DNA from: Gammaproteobacteria bacterium
GTDB lineage: Bacteria; Pseudomonadota; Gammaproteobacteria; Pseudomonadales; Pseudomonadaceae
NCBI GenBank assembly: GCA_012728315.1
Contig: JAAYFI010000059.1
Coordinates: 1-40,233, forward strand
Reading direction: 5' to 3'
DNA length: 40,233 nucleotides
The notes beneath the pieces were generated by a model. The model made no database searches. It was not told where the DNA came from and saw only the letters and a list, made by a program, of their open reading frames with translations. How positions within the stretch are numbered: position 1 is the first letter of the stretch; each line of letters begins with the position of its first letter. Positions 9,919-19,293 of this stretch are shown piece after piece. The translations under genes and the position numbers were made by a program.

Positions 9919-9978
9919 CTATGGGCTATGGGCTATGGGCTATGGGCTTAGTAAAGATTTACCCATAGCTACTATGGG
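9919..9978. repeat. Heptad tandem repeat CTATGGG x4 with mirror unit
   Basis: CTATGGG is repeated four times without a break (9919-9946). After 15 bp comes CCCATAG (9962-9968) and then CTATGGG (9972-9978), which form a small hairpin. The mirror unit can pair with any of the tandem copies. This is the kind of array that changes copy number by slippage. Confidence 0.85.
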
Positions 9979-10340
9979 GGTAGGTTGGTTTGATGAAGGT
10001 GCGTTTAGCCTAAGTTCTGTGCTGTCGCAATCATAGGGTGACAGCTGGTTTTGGGCTTGTAGATGTCTGCTATAAAACTGTATTCGCTGGTTAGAATGAT
10101 ACTCGGCAGGTGTTGTTATCAACCATATTTTGCCGTTGAGTCTTGTTTAGCTGCGTTTTTAGCTTGGAATATAAAAGTTTTGTCGATACCAAGCTGACCT
10201 TTCGCTGATCTTTTGTCTGTAATATAAAACCTATTGAATTTAAAAGTAATTGACGTGTTTGCTGATTAAACTCAAGCGCTGCTTGGTATAGGTAAGGGTT
10301 TTAATAGATACTATAAGTCATAAAAATTATGGGGGCTGAT

Positions 10341-11225
10341 ATGCAATTACGCTTGGTTTTGTTGGGTGGTGGTAATGCGCTAGGAAAGGCTTTGGTGCGA
10401 CTCGGTGCAGAAGAGGATATTTCCTTTTTGGCGCCTAAACCTGAAAAAGGTGCTTGGGATGCGGCCAGCTTAACCAGCCTAATTGATGAAGTGCGCCCCG
10501 ATGTTGTGGTTAATCTTGCCTATTACTATGACTGGTTTCAGGCCGGCGTGGTTGATCCGCTGCATTTTGTGCCGCAGGAGCGCGCGGTTGAGCGTTTGGC
10601 ACAGTTGTGTAAGCACTATGATTGCATTTTGTTACAGCCCTCGAGCTATCGTGTATTTGATGGTGTACGCGCCACCGCTTATAACGAAACCAGTGAGTGC
10701 AAACCTTTAAGTCCACGAGGGCAAGCGTTGATGCGTATGGAGCAGAGTGTTCGCGCGCTTTGTTCCAAGCATGTGCTGTTGCGCGTGGGTTGGTTGCTTG
10801 ATGACAGCCCCGAAGGCATGCTTGGCCGTGTCTTACGCCGCGCTCAGGATCATGAGTTGCTGGAAATGGCTGATGATCGGCGCGGTAATCCAACGCCAGT
10901 GGAAGATGCGGCGCGAGTTATTTTAGCCATTCTAAAGCAGCTCGATTGTGCCGCGCCTTTGTGGGGTACCTACCATTATGGAGGCCAAGAGGCGGCAACA
11001 GCTTTGTCTGTTGCACAAGCGATTTTGGCCGAGGCGCAGGCGTGGCGGCCGCAGCTCAGTCAGGAAGTGATTCCGCGTGCGCATGCAAGTTTTGCTGATG
11101 CGGTGATTGAACCGCAACATGGTGTGCTTGATAACCGTAAAATTACGCATACTTTTGGCATTAAACCGCGCGCATGGCGTACGGGTTTGGCAGATTTGTT
11201 GGATAGTTATTATCGGAATGTGTAA
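10341..11225 (+). CDS. RmlD-like NAD(P)-binding sugar-nucleotide reductase family protein
   Basis: A protein of 294 residues from ATG 10341. The N-terminal Rossmann motif is LVLLGGGNALGKAL. PDVVVNLAYYYDWFQAG and SSYRVFDG follow, at the positions of the NAD(P)-binding and catalytic Ser segments of the RmlD/dTDP-4-dehydrorhamnose reductase branch of extended SDRs, but the usual YxxxK pair is not obvious, so catalytic competence is uncertain. ATG 10341 is preferred over ATG 10329 because GGGGG lies 5-9 bp before it while 10329 has no ribosome site. Similar single genes occur across Pseudomonas, annotated as sugar nucleotide-binding proteins without a settled function. No rhamnose or polysaccharide genes are nearby. 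Confidence 0.8.
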   Translation: MQLRLVLLGGGNALGKALVRLGAEEDISFLAPKPEKGAWDAASLTSLIDEVRPDVVVNLAYYYDWFQAGVVDPLHFVPQERAVERLAQLCKHYDCILLQPSSYRVFDGVRATAYNETSECKPLSPRGQALMRMEQSVRALCSKHVLLRVGWLLDDSPEGMLGRVLRRAQDHELLEMADDRRGNPTPVEDAARVILAILKQLDCAAPLWGTYHYGGQEAATALSVAQAILAEAQAWRPQLSQEVIPRAHASFADAVIEPQHGVLDNRKITHTFGIKPRAWRTGLADLLDSYYRNV

Positions 11226-11345
11226 CTGACTTTGCTTTTAAGCAGAGGAAGACTGTTTGTCGCAGAGTATAAAATAGCTTGTTCGTTGAGTTCGTGTCTG
11301 AATTGCTGCTTAGGATAAACGGGTCATTCTTTTTAAAGTACAAAC

Positions 11346-11375
11346 AAAAACAGGCGCATTAAGCGCCTGTTTTGT
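11346..11375 (-). terminator. Intrinsic terminator of ompW
   Basis: CAGGCGC (11351-11357) pairs with GCGCCTG (11363-11369), loop ATTAA. On the minus strand the stem is followed by TTTTTG, 17 bp or so beyond the ompW stop codon. A short T-run on the plus strand means it could also stop transcription from the reductase gene. Confidence 0.85.
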
Positions 11376-11391
11376 ATTGCGGGTTCTAAAA

Positions 11392-12084
11392 TTAGAACTT
11401 GTAACCGAGACCAACCATGTATACCCATGGTTTAACGTCTACGTTTACTTTAGCGCGAGCATCAAGTGCGCTATTGTTAACATAAGCAGTTGTATCAATA
11501 TCGATATAGCGGATTTGGCCGTTGATCATAATATTGTCAGTTAGCATATAGTCAGCACCAACTTGAGCAGCTAAACCCCATGAGTTTTTGATGCGCAGAT
11601 TATTAAAACCGTCTGCTTTCGCTGCACTGCTAACAGATTCGTCAAAGAACCAAGTGTAGTTGATGCCCGCGCCAACATAAGGTTGGAACGCAGACTTGCT
11701 ATCCAGAGGGTAATAAACAGCGCTTAAGGTTGGTGGCAAATGTTTGAAATTACCAAGTTTACCATCTGCAAGTCCACCAGCAGTGCCACTGATTTTTACA
11801 TCATGGCTAAAAGGTGTAGCGGCTAATAACTCAATACCCCAGTTATCAGTAAGCATATAAGCAAAGTTCAAACCCAGCTGAGTATCATTGTTGATTGACG
11901 CTTTGCCTCCAAGGTTTTTACCAGCAAGCGGACCGCGGTCAACTTTAACACTCGAAGAGTTTTCTTTAGTTTGAACAGTTACCGCACCCGCGCGTACGAT
12001 AATATCGCCGGCTTGGTGGGCTTGTACTGAAGGTGCCGCAATAGCTAACGCCAATACTGACGTAGCGAATAAAGTTGTACGCAT
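11392..12084 (-). CDS. ompW: OmpW-family outer membrane protein
   Basis: This 230-residue protein is an eight-stranded outer membrane barrel of the OmpW family, thought to form a narrow hydrophobic channel. It has a Sec signal (MRTTLFATSVLALAIAAPSVQA, cleavage before HQAGDI), the early GDIIVRAGAVTV strand, NDTQLGLNFAYMLTDNWGIELLAATPFSHD and PTLSAVYYPL segments typical of the family, and it ends WVYMVGLGYKF with a terminal Phe. ATG 12084 is chosen because GGAG lies 6 bp upstream; an ATG at 12096 would add MEHI. An Anr/Fnr-type site lies 71 bp before the start, in line with the known oxygen control of OmpW in other gammaproteobacteria. Confidence 0.93.
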   Translation of the reverse strand: MRTTLFATSVLALAIAAPSVQAHQAGDIIVRAGAVTVQTKENSSSVKVDRGPLAGKNLGGKASINNDTQLGLNFAYMLTDNWGIELLAATPFSHDVKISGTAGGLADGKLGNFKHLPPTLSAVYYPLDSKSAFQPYVGAGINYTWFFDESVSSAAKADGFNNLRIKNSWGLAAQVGADYMLTDNIMINGQIRYIDIDTTAYVNNSALDARAKVNVDVKPWVYMVGLGYKF

Positions 12085-12389
12085 GATGTGCTCCATTGCA
12101 ACTTGTCGTTTGTGTTGGTTGGTAGCGATGTTACGGAATGAAACATAGGGTTATTTGATGCAGGTCAACAAAGGCTTGACTAGTCATATGAAACCTATAA
12201 AAAACCGGCTTTATAGCGTGCGCTCTGGGGCTGTTGAAGGGTTTTAGCGGTGACTCGCGGGCTTAGAAATAGCTATGGCTGGCGCATTTAAGTCGCTTAT
12301 TGGCCGACAAATGCAAAGCGTTGCAGCATTCAGCGTCACAAAGCGGTAAACTTGCTCGCATATTTTTTCTTACTCCGTTGGAGCGTTTC
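12085..12389. other. 305-bp divergent spacer between ompW and fbp
   Basis: It holds the Anr-type site and ompW promoter on the minus strand. On the plus strand I see TTGACT followed by TATAAA, but the spacing (14 bp) is too short for a good sigma-70 promoter, so the fbp promoter is unresolved. No gene is seen. Confidence 0.5.
12155..12168 (-). promoter_or_regulatory. Anr/Fnr-type site upstream of ompW
   Basis: TTGATGCAGGTCAA matches TTGAT-N4-ATCAA with one difference. On the minus strand a TAACAT hexamer (12133-12128) follows at the distance expected for a -10 box when the activator sits near -41.5. This fits class II activation of ompW under low oxygen. Confidence 0.68.
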
Positions 12390-13403
12390 ATGTCACGCAC
12401 GAGTTTAAGTCGTTTCCTTATTGAACAAACACGTTCACATCAAACCCCGGCAGAGCTGCGCTTTTTAATCGAAGTAGTGGCGCGTGCTTGTAAAATGATC
12501 AATCACCAAGTCTCTAAAGGTGCCTTAGGTGGTGTTTTAGGTAGCATGGGTACTGAAAACGTACAGGGCGAAGTGCAGAAGAAGCTGGATGTACTGTCCA
12601 ATGAAATCCTGCTTGAAGCCAATGAGTGGGGTGGTCACTTAGCCGGTATGGCTTCGGAAGAAATGGATCAGGCCTACCAGATTCCAGGTAAGTATCCGAA
12701 AGGTTCCTATCTTTTAGTATTTGATCCGCTGGATGGTTCAAGCAATATCGATGTGAACGTGTCCGTTGGTACTATTTTCTCCGTATTGCGCTGCCCTGAT
12801 CGTAACGGTGAAGACGGTGACCTCGGCGAAGAGGCGTTTTTGCAGCCCGGAACTGAGCAGGTAGCTGCAGGTTATGCCATTTATGGCCCGCAAACCATGT
12901 TGGTGCTGACCTTAGGTAACGGTGTTAAAGGTTTTACCTTAGACTCAGAAATGGGTTCATTTATTTTGACCCATGATGATATTCGTGTGCCTGAAACCAC
13001 TGCAGAGTTTGCCATTAATATGTCGAACCAGCGCCATTGGGAAGCACCGGTCAAGCGCTATGTGGATGAGCTGCTGCAAGGTAAAGAAGGTCCGCTCGAG
13101 AAAGACTACAACATGCGCTGGGTCGCGGCCATGGTGGCCGACGTACACCGTATTCTGACGCGCGGTGGCATTTTCATGTACCCACGTGATGCCCGTGAGC
13201 CAGAAAAGCCTGGAAAGCTGCGCTTGATGTACGAAGCCAACCCCATGTCTTTTATTATTGAGCAGGCCGGCGGTGTGTCTACTAATGGTTATCAGCGCAT
13301 TATGGATATTCAGCCGAGCTCCTTGCATGAGCGTGTGGCGGTATTCTTAGGCTCGAAAGAAGAAGTTGAGCGTATTACTGGCTATCACATCGCGCAAAAA
13401 TAA
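12390..13403 (+). CDS. fbp: Fructose-1,6-bisphosphatase class I
   Basis: A 337-residue enzyme hydrolysing fructose 1,6-bisphosphate to fructose 6-phosphate, the committed step of gluconeogenesis. The metal-binding motif [20 protein letters not shown] is intact, and the C-terminal [19 protein letters not shown] segment that closes the substrate site is present. ATG 12390 is chosen: GGAG lies about 7 bp upstream and the family N-terminus ([13 protein letters not shown]) begins there; the open frame to 12300 has no homologous look. Length is normal for the family. It is monocistronic and unrelated to the nos operon downstream. Confidence 0.96.
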   Translation: MSRTSLSRFLIEQTRSHQTPAELRFLIEVVARACKMINHQVSKGALGGVLGSMGTENVQGEVQKKLDVLSNEILLEANEWGGHLAGMASEEMDQAYQIPGKYPKGSYLLVFDPLDGSSNIDVNVSVGTIFSVLRCPDRNGEDGDLGEEAFLQPGTEQVAAGYAIYGPQTMLVLTLGNGVKGFTLDSEMGSFILTHDDIRVPETTAEFAINMSNQRHWEAPVKRYVDELLQGKEGPLEKDYNMRWVAAMVADVHRILTRGGIFMYPRDAREPEKPGKLRLMYEANPMSFIIEQAGGVSTNGYQRIMDIQPSSLHERVAVFLGSKEEVERITGYHIAQK

Positions 13404-13419
13404 CTGTTATAACCTTGGG

Positions 13420-13452
13420 CTTACAGAATCAAGTGTGTTGAGGTTCTGTAAG
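13420..13452 (+). terminator. Possible fbp terminator
   Basis: CTTACAGAA (13420-13428) pairs with TTCTGTAAG (13444-13452) across a 15-base loop, 16 bp after the fbp stop codon. The downstream tract TCTCTTGG is poor in T, so efficiency is uncertain. Confidence 0.45.
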
Positions 13453-13594
13453 TCTCTTGGCGCGTATTGATTTAAGACAGTGTTTGTTGTTTTTCGGTAA
13501 TTGTTATTCTTTTTTATATAGTACGCTAAAGCCCTGATCTGCTCTGGCGCAGCGTCGTTTCTCTGCACAGCCTTTTACTTGATTAAAAATTGCT

Positions 13595-13608
13595 ATGATT
13601 TTGATCAA
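13595..13608 (+). promoter_or_regulatory. Anr/Dnr-type site upstream of nosR
   Basis: ATGATTTTGATCAA matches TTGAT-N4-ATCAA with one difference (first base). It lies 60 bp before the nosR start. In Pseudomonas the nos genes are switched on by the NO-responsive Fnr-family regulator Dnr, which binds this kind of sequence; which family member binds cannot be told from the site. Confidence 0.72.
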
Positions 13609-13640
13609 GGTGTAATTGTTCTCCTGCTTGTTAAGCTGCG

Positions 13641-13657
13641 AGTACTTTTTAAGTACT
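13641..13657. promoter_or_regulatory. Inverted repeat in the nosR leader
   Basis: AGTACTT-TTT-AAGTACT has perfect 7-bp arms and ends 11 bp before the nosR ATG, so it borders the weak ribosome site (TAAGG). It may be an operator or an RNA hairpin that tunes nosR translation. No regulator is recognised. Confidence 0.45.
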
Positions 13658-13668
13658 AAGGCACGATT

Positions 13669-15867
13669 ATGCAGGCTATTTATTCTTACTCACAGCGAAG
13701 AGCACAGAAGCCCATTGCGTGGCTGACAGTTTTTCTTTTGCTTTTTCTTTGTGCGCTGGGTTCTGCGCAAGCGTCCACTCTAACTGAGCTAGAAAAAGGC
13801 CGAATCGCCTTAACCTTTCCGCAAGTGGGCACCATCTCTGAGCCTGAAGGCGAGTTTAAAGTCCGACAGATTTTGTCCGGTGATGAACTGCTGGGTTATG
13901 CCTACCAGACCATTAACGTGGTCGACATCCCTGCTTATTCCGGCAAGCCTATTAATCTGCAAGTCTTATTAGATCCGCAAGGCGTGATTCAAGATGCTTA
14001 TGTTTTAAAGCATGAGGAGCCCATTTTATTAATTGGTATTCCTGAGCAAAAGCTGCACGACTTTGCCGCAAAATATCAAGGCATTAAAGTCGATCAGCGC
14101 GTGGTTATTGGCCGCTCGAAAGATGAGTCGGCGATTACGATTGATGCGGTTTCCGGGGCAACTGTGACGGTGATGGTGGTGAACGAAGCCATTATGCGTT
14201 CGGCACACCGAGTGGCAGTGTCACTGGGCTTGGTGGATGCGCATGCACAGGTTAAAAGTAAGCCGGCCATTGTATTAATGGATGAGTATCAGAAAGCCAG
14301 TTGGACCACGTTAACGGGCGATGGCTCAATTCGTCGTTTGCTATTGAACCGTGGCCAAGTTGACGATGCTTTTATTGGCAGTGAAGCCGAGGGTATTGAT
14401 ACCGCAAGCCCTGAACAACGCGATGAAACCTTTATTGATCTCTATGTTGCCGAGCTTAATCCGCCCACCATTGGCCGCAACCTGCTGGGGGACAAGCAAT
14501 ACCAAAACCTTATGGAGGAGCTCAAGCCCGATGAGCATGCGATTGTGGTGCTGGGTAATGGCGAGTATTCATTTAAAGGTTCAGGTTATGTGCGCGGCGG
14601 TATTTTTGACCGTATTCAATTGCGTCAATTTGGCGATATTATCAGTTTCCGTGACTTAGATTTTTACCGTTTAAGTGATGTCTATGCCGAAGGGATGCCT
14701 GAGTTTAGAGAAATGGGCATCTTTATTGTGCGCCCGCAATACGCGTTTGACTCAGGCTCAGATTGGACCTTGGAGTTGTTGGTGCGTCGTCAAACGGGCC
14801 CGGTTGATAGTATTTTTACCAGCTTTGAATTGCCCTATCAGATTCCTGAGGCCTATATCGAGCGTCCCGCTCTAACGGTGTCTGAGCAAGCCGCGATTGA
14901 TGAAGCAAACCGCCCGCTGTGGCTGAATATTTGGTACCAAAAAGACTTCCAAATTGGCGTGCTGGGCGTTGGCCTCGTGGTGCTGTTTGCCATTTTATTC
15001 TTCCAAGACTACTTGGTGCGCTACCCTAAATTACTGCACCGCGTGCGTATGGGCTACTTAACCTTTACTGTGGTGTTTATTGGTTGGTATGCCTTGGGGC
15101 AGCTCTCCATTGTTAACGTGCTGACCTTTGCTCACTCCATCATGAATGACTTTAGTTGGGAGCTATTTTTAAGCGACCCCATCATCTTTATTCTCTGGGG
15201 TGTGACTGCTGCGATTGTTTTGCTGTGGGGACGCGGGGTGTTCTGCGGTTGGTTATGTCCGTTTGGCGCCTTGCAGGAAATTATCAATGAAGTTGCGCGC
15301 AAGATAAAAATCCCCCAGTACGAGGTGCCTTTTGCTCTGCATGAGCGGCTGTGGGCCATTAAGTACATTATTTTGCTGGTGTTATTTGGTATCTCTCTCG
15401 AGTCCATGTCAACGGCTGAGCAGTATGCGGAAATTGAGCCTTTTAAAACGGCGATCACTTTAAAATTTGACCGTCAGTGGTGGTTTGTTCTGTATGCTGT
15501 GGTTTTGCTCGTGATTAACATTTTCACCCGTAAAGTCTACTGCCGCTATATCTGCCCATTGGGTGCAGCATTAGCGATTCCAACTAAATTACGTTTGTTT
15601 GACTGGCTTAAGCGTCGCAAAGAGTGCGGTACGCCCTGTCAGTTGTGCGCCGTTGAATGTGAGGTTCAAGCGATCCACCCAGACGGCACCATCAACGCTA
15701 ATGAGTGTCACCACTGTCTTGATTGCCAGGTGACTTACTTTAATGAGGACCGTTGTCCTCCTTTAGTGGCGAAGAAAAAACGCCGCGAACGTAATAAAGC
15801 AGCTCCGCACGCTAAAGAGCAAGAGCCGCAATTGATTCCGGCCGTCCAGCTGGAAACCTCGCCTTAA
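13669..15867 (+). CDS. nosR: NosR, membrane FMN and iron-sulfur protein for N2O reduction
   Basis: A 732-residue inner-membrane protein that supplies electrons to NosZ and is needed for nos expression. A Sec-type signal (about 1-36) is followed by a periplasmic FMN-binding domain with the SGAT flavinylation motif near residue 165 (VSGATVTV). Several membrane helices follow (about 425-620). Two CxxxCP motifs, CGWLCPFG (526-530) and CRYICPLG (625-629), mark the polyferredoxin part. A C-terminal cluster (about 653-702, CGTPCQLCAVEC and CHHCLDC) supplies [4Fe-4S] ligands. The length is standard. It is the first gene of the nosRZDFYL unit, with an Anr/Dnr-type site upstream. Confidence 0.97.
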   Translation: MQAIYSYSQRRAQKPIAWLTVFLLLFLCALGSAQASTLTELEKGRIALTFPQVGTISEPEGEFKVRQILSGDELLGYAYQTINVVDIPAYSGKPINLQVLLDPQGVIQDAYVLKHEEPILLIGIPEQKLHDFAAKYQGIKVDQRVVIGRSKDESAITIDAVSGATVTVMVVNEAIMRSAHRVAVSLGLVDAHAQVKSKPAIVLMDEYQKASWTTLTGDGSIRRLLLNRGQVDDAFIGSEAEGIDTASPEQRDETFIDLYVAELNPPTIGRNLLGDKQYQNLMEELKPDEHAIVVLGNGEYSFKGSGYVRGGIFDRIQLRQFGDIISFRDLDFYRLSDVYAEGMPEFREMGIFIVRPQYAFDSGSDWTLELLVRRQTGPVDSIFTSFELPYQIPEAYIERPALTVSEQAAIDEANRPLWLNIWYQKDFQIGVLGVGLVVLFAILFFQDYLVRYPKLLHRVRMGYLTFTVVFIGWYALGQLSIVNVLTFAHSIMNDFSWELFLSDPIIFILWGVTAAIVLLWGRGVFCGWLCPFGALQEIINEVARKIKIPQYEVPFALHERLWAIKYIILLVLFGISLESMSTAEQYAEIEPFKTAITLKFDRQWWFVLYAVVLLVINIFTRKVYCRYICPLGAALAIPTKLRLFDWLKRRKECGTPCQLCAVECEVQAIHPDGTINANECHHCLDCQVTYFNEDRCPPLVAKKKRRERNKAAPHAKEQEPQLIPAVQLETSP

Positions 15868-15910
15868 TTCCGTCCAAATTAAGGCAAATAATCTAGGAGA
15901 TGTATCTGTC

Positions 15911-17824
15911 ATGAGCGAAAAGAAAACAACAACTGAGATTGAAAAGGCAGGCTTAAGTCGGCGCGGCTTTCTTGGCGCCACTGCAGTCACTGGTGCAACC
16001 ATAGCTGGTGCGACGGCGATCGGCTCCTCTGTCATGAGCCGTGAAACTTGGGCGGCGGCAGTGAAAGAAGCAAAAAACAAAGCCCATGTTGAACCTGGCG
16101 AATTAGATGATTACTACTGCTTTTTAAGCGGTGGACACCAAGGTGAAGTACGCGTATTGGGGCTGCCGTCAATGCGTGAGCTGATGCGCATTCCGGTCTT
16201 TAATATGGACGGTGCGGTGGGTTGGGGTATCACCAACGAAAGTAAAGCTGTACTGGGTGAAAGCGCTAAGTTTATGAATGGCGACTGTCACCACCCGCAC
16301 ATTTCTATGACCGACGGTAGTTACGACGGTAAATATCTGTTTATTAACGATAAAGCCAACACCCGTGTTGCGCGTATTCGTTTGGACATTATGAAGTGCG
16401 ACAAAATCACCACTATTCCTAACGTACAATCGATCCACGGTTTGCGTTTACAGAAAGTGCCTTACACCAAGTATGTCTTCTGCAACGCAGAATTCATTAT
16501 CCCGCACCCGAACGATGGTACTAACATCGACAATCTCGATGCGGCGGAAAAGTACACCATGTATAACGCCATTGATGCGGAAACCATGGAAGTGGCATGG
16601 CAGGTGATTGTTGACGGTAACCTTGATAACACTGACATGTGCTACACCGGTAAATATGCTGCAGCCACCTGCTACAACTCAGAAGGCGCAACAGATATTG
16701 CCGGTATGATGCGTAGCGAGCGCGACTGGGTCACCATCTTCAATATTCCGCGCATTGAAGAAGAAATCAAAGCCGGTCGTTTTATCACCCTCGGCGATTC
16801 AAAAGTGCCTGTGGTTGATGGCCGCAAAAAAGATGGTAAAAACGCCCGTGTCACCCGTTATGTACCTGTGCCAAAAAACCCGCACGGCCTGAATACTTCC
16901 CCCGATGGTAAGTACTTTATTGCCAACGGTAAGCTCTCACCCACCTGCTCAATGATTGCCATTGATATGCTCGATGATTTGTTTAATGACAAATTTGCTG
17001 ATGAGCGTGACGTGATTGTAGGTGAGCCTGAGCTGGGTCTTGGCCCATTACACACAACCTTTGATGGTCGCGGTAATGCTTACACCACACTGTTTATTGA
17101 CAGCCAGGTGGTGAAGTGGAATATGGAAGAAGCGGTACGCGCTTACAAGGGTGAGAAAGTGAACTACATTAAGCAAAAGCTTGATGTGCACTACCAGCCT
17201 GGCCACAACCACGCGTCATTGACTGAAACCAAAGATGCTGATGGCAAATGGCTGTTGGTTTTGAGTAAGTTCTCAAAAGACCGTTTCTTGCCGGTTGGTC
17301 CATTGCACCCAGAGAATGATCAGTTGATCGATATTTCTGGCGATGAAATGAAGATCGTGCATGATGGTCCATCCTATGCCGAGCCGCACGATGCAATTAT
17401 GGCGCGTCGCGATCAGATCAAAACCAAAAAAGTTTGGGATCGTGATGACCCTTACTTCGCGGCAACTGTAGCGCGTGCTAAAGCAGACGGTATTAACCTG
17501 GAAACAGATAACAAAGTTATCCGTGATGGCAACAAGGTTCGTGTTTACATGACCTCTATTGCACCGTCATACGGTATGAGTGAGTTTACTGTTAATCAGG
17601 GTGATGAAGTGACTGTGACGGTCACTAACTTGGATATGATTGAAGACGTGACCCATGGTTTCTGTATGGTAAACCACGGTGTCAGTATGGAAATCAGCCC
17701 GCAGCAAACGTCATCAGTAACTTTTGTTGCTGATAAGCCGGGTGTGTTCTGGTACTACTGCAACTGGTTCTGCCATGCTCTGCACATGGAGATGGTTGGC
17801 CGTATGCTAGTTAAACCTGTGTAA
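15911..17824 (+). CDS. nosZ: Nitrous-oxide reductase, clade I (Tat-dependent)
   Basis: This 637-residue periplasmic copper enzyme reduces N2O to N2, the last step of denitrification. The twin-arginine signal is SRRGFLGAT (16-24), placing it in clade I. CuZ ligands are visible as DCHHPH (His127, His128) and in QSIHGL (His176), with further His in PKNPHGLN and GHNHASL. The cupredoxin CuA site is intact: His582 (DVTHGF), Cys617, Trp619, Cys621, His625 and Met628 in YYCNWFCHALHMEM. AGGAGA lies about 12 bp before ATG 15911, rather long spacing. It follows nosR by 43 bp. Export depends on TatABC, encoded at 28018-29416. Confidence 0.98.
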   Translation: MSEKKTTTEIEKAGLSRRGFLGATAVTGATIAGATAIGSSVMSRETWAAAVKEAKNKAHVEPGELDDYYCFLSGGHQGEVRVLGLPSMRELMRIPVFNMDGAVGWGITNESKAVLGESAKFMNGDCHHPHISMTDGSYDGKYLFINDKANTRVARIRLDIMKCDKITTIPNVQSIHGLRLQKVPYTKYVFCNAEFIIPHPNDGTNIDNLDAAEKYTMYNAIDAETMEVAWQVIVDGNLDNTDMCYTGKYAAATCYNSEGATDIAGMMRSERDWVTIFNIPRIEEEIKAGRFITLGDSKVPVVDGRKKDGKNARVTRYVPVPKNPHGLNTSPDGKYFIANGKLSPTCSMIAIDMLDDLFNDKFADERDVIVGEPELGLGPLHTTFDGRGNAYTTLFIDSQVVKWNMEEAVRAYKGEKVNYIKQKLDVHYQPGHNHASLTETKDADGKWLLVLSKFSKDRFLPVGPLHPENDQLIDISGDEMKIVHDGPSYAEPHDAIMARRDQIKTKKVWDRDDPYFAATVARAKADGINLETDNKVIRDGNKVRVYMTSIAPSYGMSEFTVNQGDEVTVTVTNLDMIEDVTHGFCMVNHGVSMEISPQQTSSVTFVADKPGVFWYYCNWFCHALHMEMVGRMLVKPV

Positions 17825-17837
17825 CAGCAGGTCAAAG

Positions 17838-17870
17838 CGACTGACGGTGTCTTTTCGGCATCGTCGGTTG
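17838..17870 (+). terminator. Stem-loop between nosZ and nosD
   Basis: As RNA, 17838-17851 pairs with 17857-17870 over 14 positions (counting G-U pairs) with loop UUUUC, starting 13 bp after the nosZ stop codon. Only UUUC follows. It may be a leaky terminator or a 3' stabiliser that raises nosZ mRNA relative to nosDFYL. Confidence 0.5.
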
Positions 17871-17922
17871 TTTCAAAACATTGGACATATTATATGCAGG
17901 CTAGACAACAGGATGCGGGTTG

Positions 17923-19293
17923 ATGAGAACATTGGCGACAATGATTCGCAGAGTTATTTACAGTGCCGCATTAATTTTAATGGCGCCTGTGCATGCGGCA
18001 GAAGAGGTTCCTGACGCATTAAAAGACGTGCAATTGCACGCAATTCAAGCCGCTCCCGAGGCGGACTTAAAATTACAATCGATCACCGCTTTGCCTTTGC
18101 AGGCTCAAGGCGCACAGCATTGGCTTTTGCCCGCAGGTGAATATATTGGCCATTATGTTATTGATCAGCCAATGACTCTCGAGTGTGCTAAAGGTGCCGT
18201 TTTGCGTGCGCAAGGTTTGGGTAATGCGCTCAATATTCGTGCAGCAGAGGTGACCGTTACTGGCTGTGATATCAGCGACTGGGGGCATAATCTCACGCAA
18301 ATGGATGCGGGTATTTTTGTTGAACGCACGGCTAAAAATGCGCGCATTGAGAATAACTTTATTCATGGCCAAGGCTTTGGCGTGTGGGTTGATGCTACGC
18401 ACAATGTCAGTATTTTGAATAATAAAATTCAAGGTGATGTGTCATTACGCAATCAAGACCGCGGCAATGGTATTCATTTATTTGCAGTACGCTTTGCCAA
18501 TATCAGCGGCAATGAAATTTGGGAAACCCGCGATGGTATTTATATTGAAGCGGCCAATGACAATATTATCCACAACAACTACATGCGTGATTTGCGTTAC
18601 GGCGTCCATTACATGTTTTCCAATCGCAATGAAGTAACACACAACCGCACTGAGCGTACGCGCACAGGTTATGCCTTGATGCAAAGTCGGCAGCTCACGG
18701 TGACCGATAACGTTTCAGATCATGATCAAAACTATGGTCTGCTCATGAATTACATTACCTATTCAACGCTGAAAAATAATTTTGTTACTGCTGTACAGCC
18801 GGGATCTGGTGATGGTGTACATATTAGTGGAGCAGAAGGTAAGGCGCTGTTTATTTATAACTCACTGTTTAACACGCTAGTGGGCAATCACTTTGAGCAC
18901 AGTGCGCTCGGTATCCACCTCACCGCTGGCTCAGAAGATAATCGTATTTACCACAATTCATTTATTGGTAATCAACAGCAAGTTAAGTATGTGGCCATCC
19001 GTTATCAAGAATGGTCCCACGAAGGCAAGGGTAATTACTGGAGTGATTATTTAGGCTGGGATCGCAACAATGATGGCATCGGTGATGTGCCCTACGAGCC
19101 CAATGATAACGTTGACCGTTTGCTGTGGATTTATCCGCAGGTGCGCTTATTAATGCACAGCCCCAGTATCGAATTGTTGCGCTTAGTACAGCGCGCATTT
19201 CCAGTGGTTAAATATCCCGGAGTGCAAGACAGTTATCCACTTATGCGGCCGGTGAGCGCTGCTGTCCCTCTTTCGTCAGGATTATCAGAATGA
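17923..19293 (+). CDS. nosD: NosD, periplasmic copper-site assembly protein
   Basis: A 456-residue exported protein needed to load copper into the CuZ centre of NosZ. An N-terminal signal (about 1-25, ending MAPVHAAEE) is followed by a long right-handed beta-helix of the CASH/NosD type. Successive coils are visible as [63 protein letters not shown] and RNEVTHNRT. The closing [23 protein letters not shown] segment is typical of NosD. ATG 17923 is used; a TTG just before it (17920) is unlikely to be the start. It overlaps nosF by 4 bp (ATGA), showing translational coupling. Confidence 0.96.
   Translation: MRTLATMIRRVIYSAALILMAPVHAAEEVPDALKDVQLHAIQAAPEADLKLQSITALPLQAQGAQHWLLPAGEYIGHYVIDQPMTLECAKGAVLRAQGLGNALNIRAAEVTVTGCDISDWGHNLTQMDAGIFVERTAKNARIENNFIHGQGFGVWVDATHNVSILNNKIQGDVSLRNQDRGNGIHLFAVRFANISGNEIWETRDGIYIEAANDNIIHNNYMRDLRYGVHYMFSNRNEVTHNRTERTRTGYALMQSRQLTVTDNVSDHDQNYGLLMNYITYSTLKNNFVTAVQPGSGDGVHISGAEGKALFIYNSLFNTLVGNHFEHSALGIHLTAGSEDNRIYHNSFIGNQQQVKYVAIRYQEWSHEGKGNYWSDYLGWDRNNDGIGDVPYEPNDNVDRLLWIYPQVRLLMHSPSIELLRLVQRAFPVVKYPGVQDSYPLMRPVSAAVPLSSGLSE

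Larger units (their letters stand above)
9597..10340. other. 744-bp AT-rich intergenic region with repeats
   Basis: Between the divergent autotransporter and reductase genes there is no credible gene. It holds the twin 18-bp repeats (9651-9712), a heptad tandem repeat (9919-9946) with inverted and direct extra units (9962-9978), and near its right end a possible promoter for the reductase (TTGGTA, 18 bp, GATACT ending at about 10315). Short frames in 9940-10122 do not match anything I recognise. Confidence 0.6.

Noticed and set aside
9940..10122. Minus-strand 60-residue frame with a vague HSNQRIQFYSR look of an IS3-type transposase
   Set aside because: The resemblance is confined to a few residues, upstream codons are interrupted by stops, and no other transposase motif or terminal repeat is nearby.
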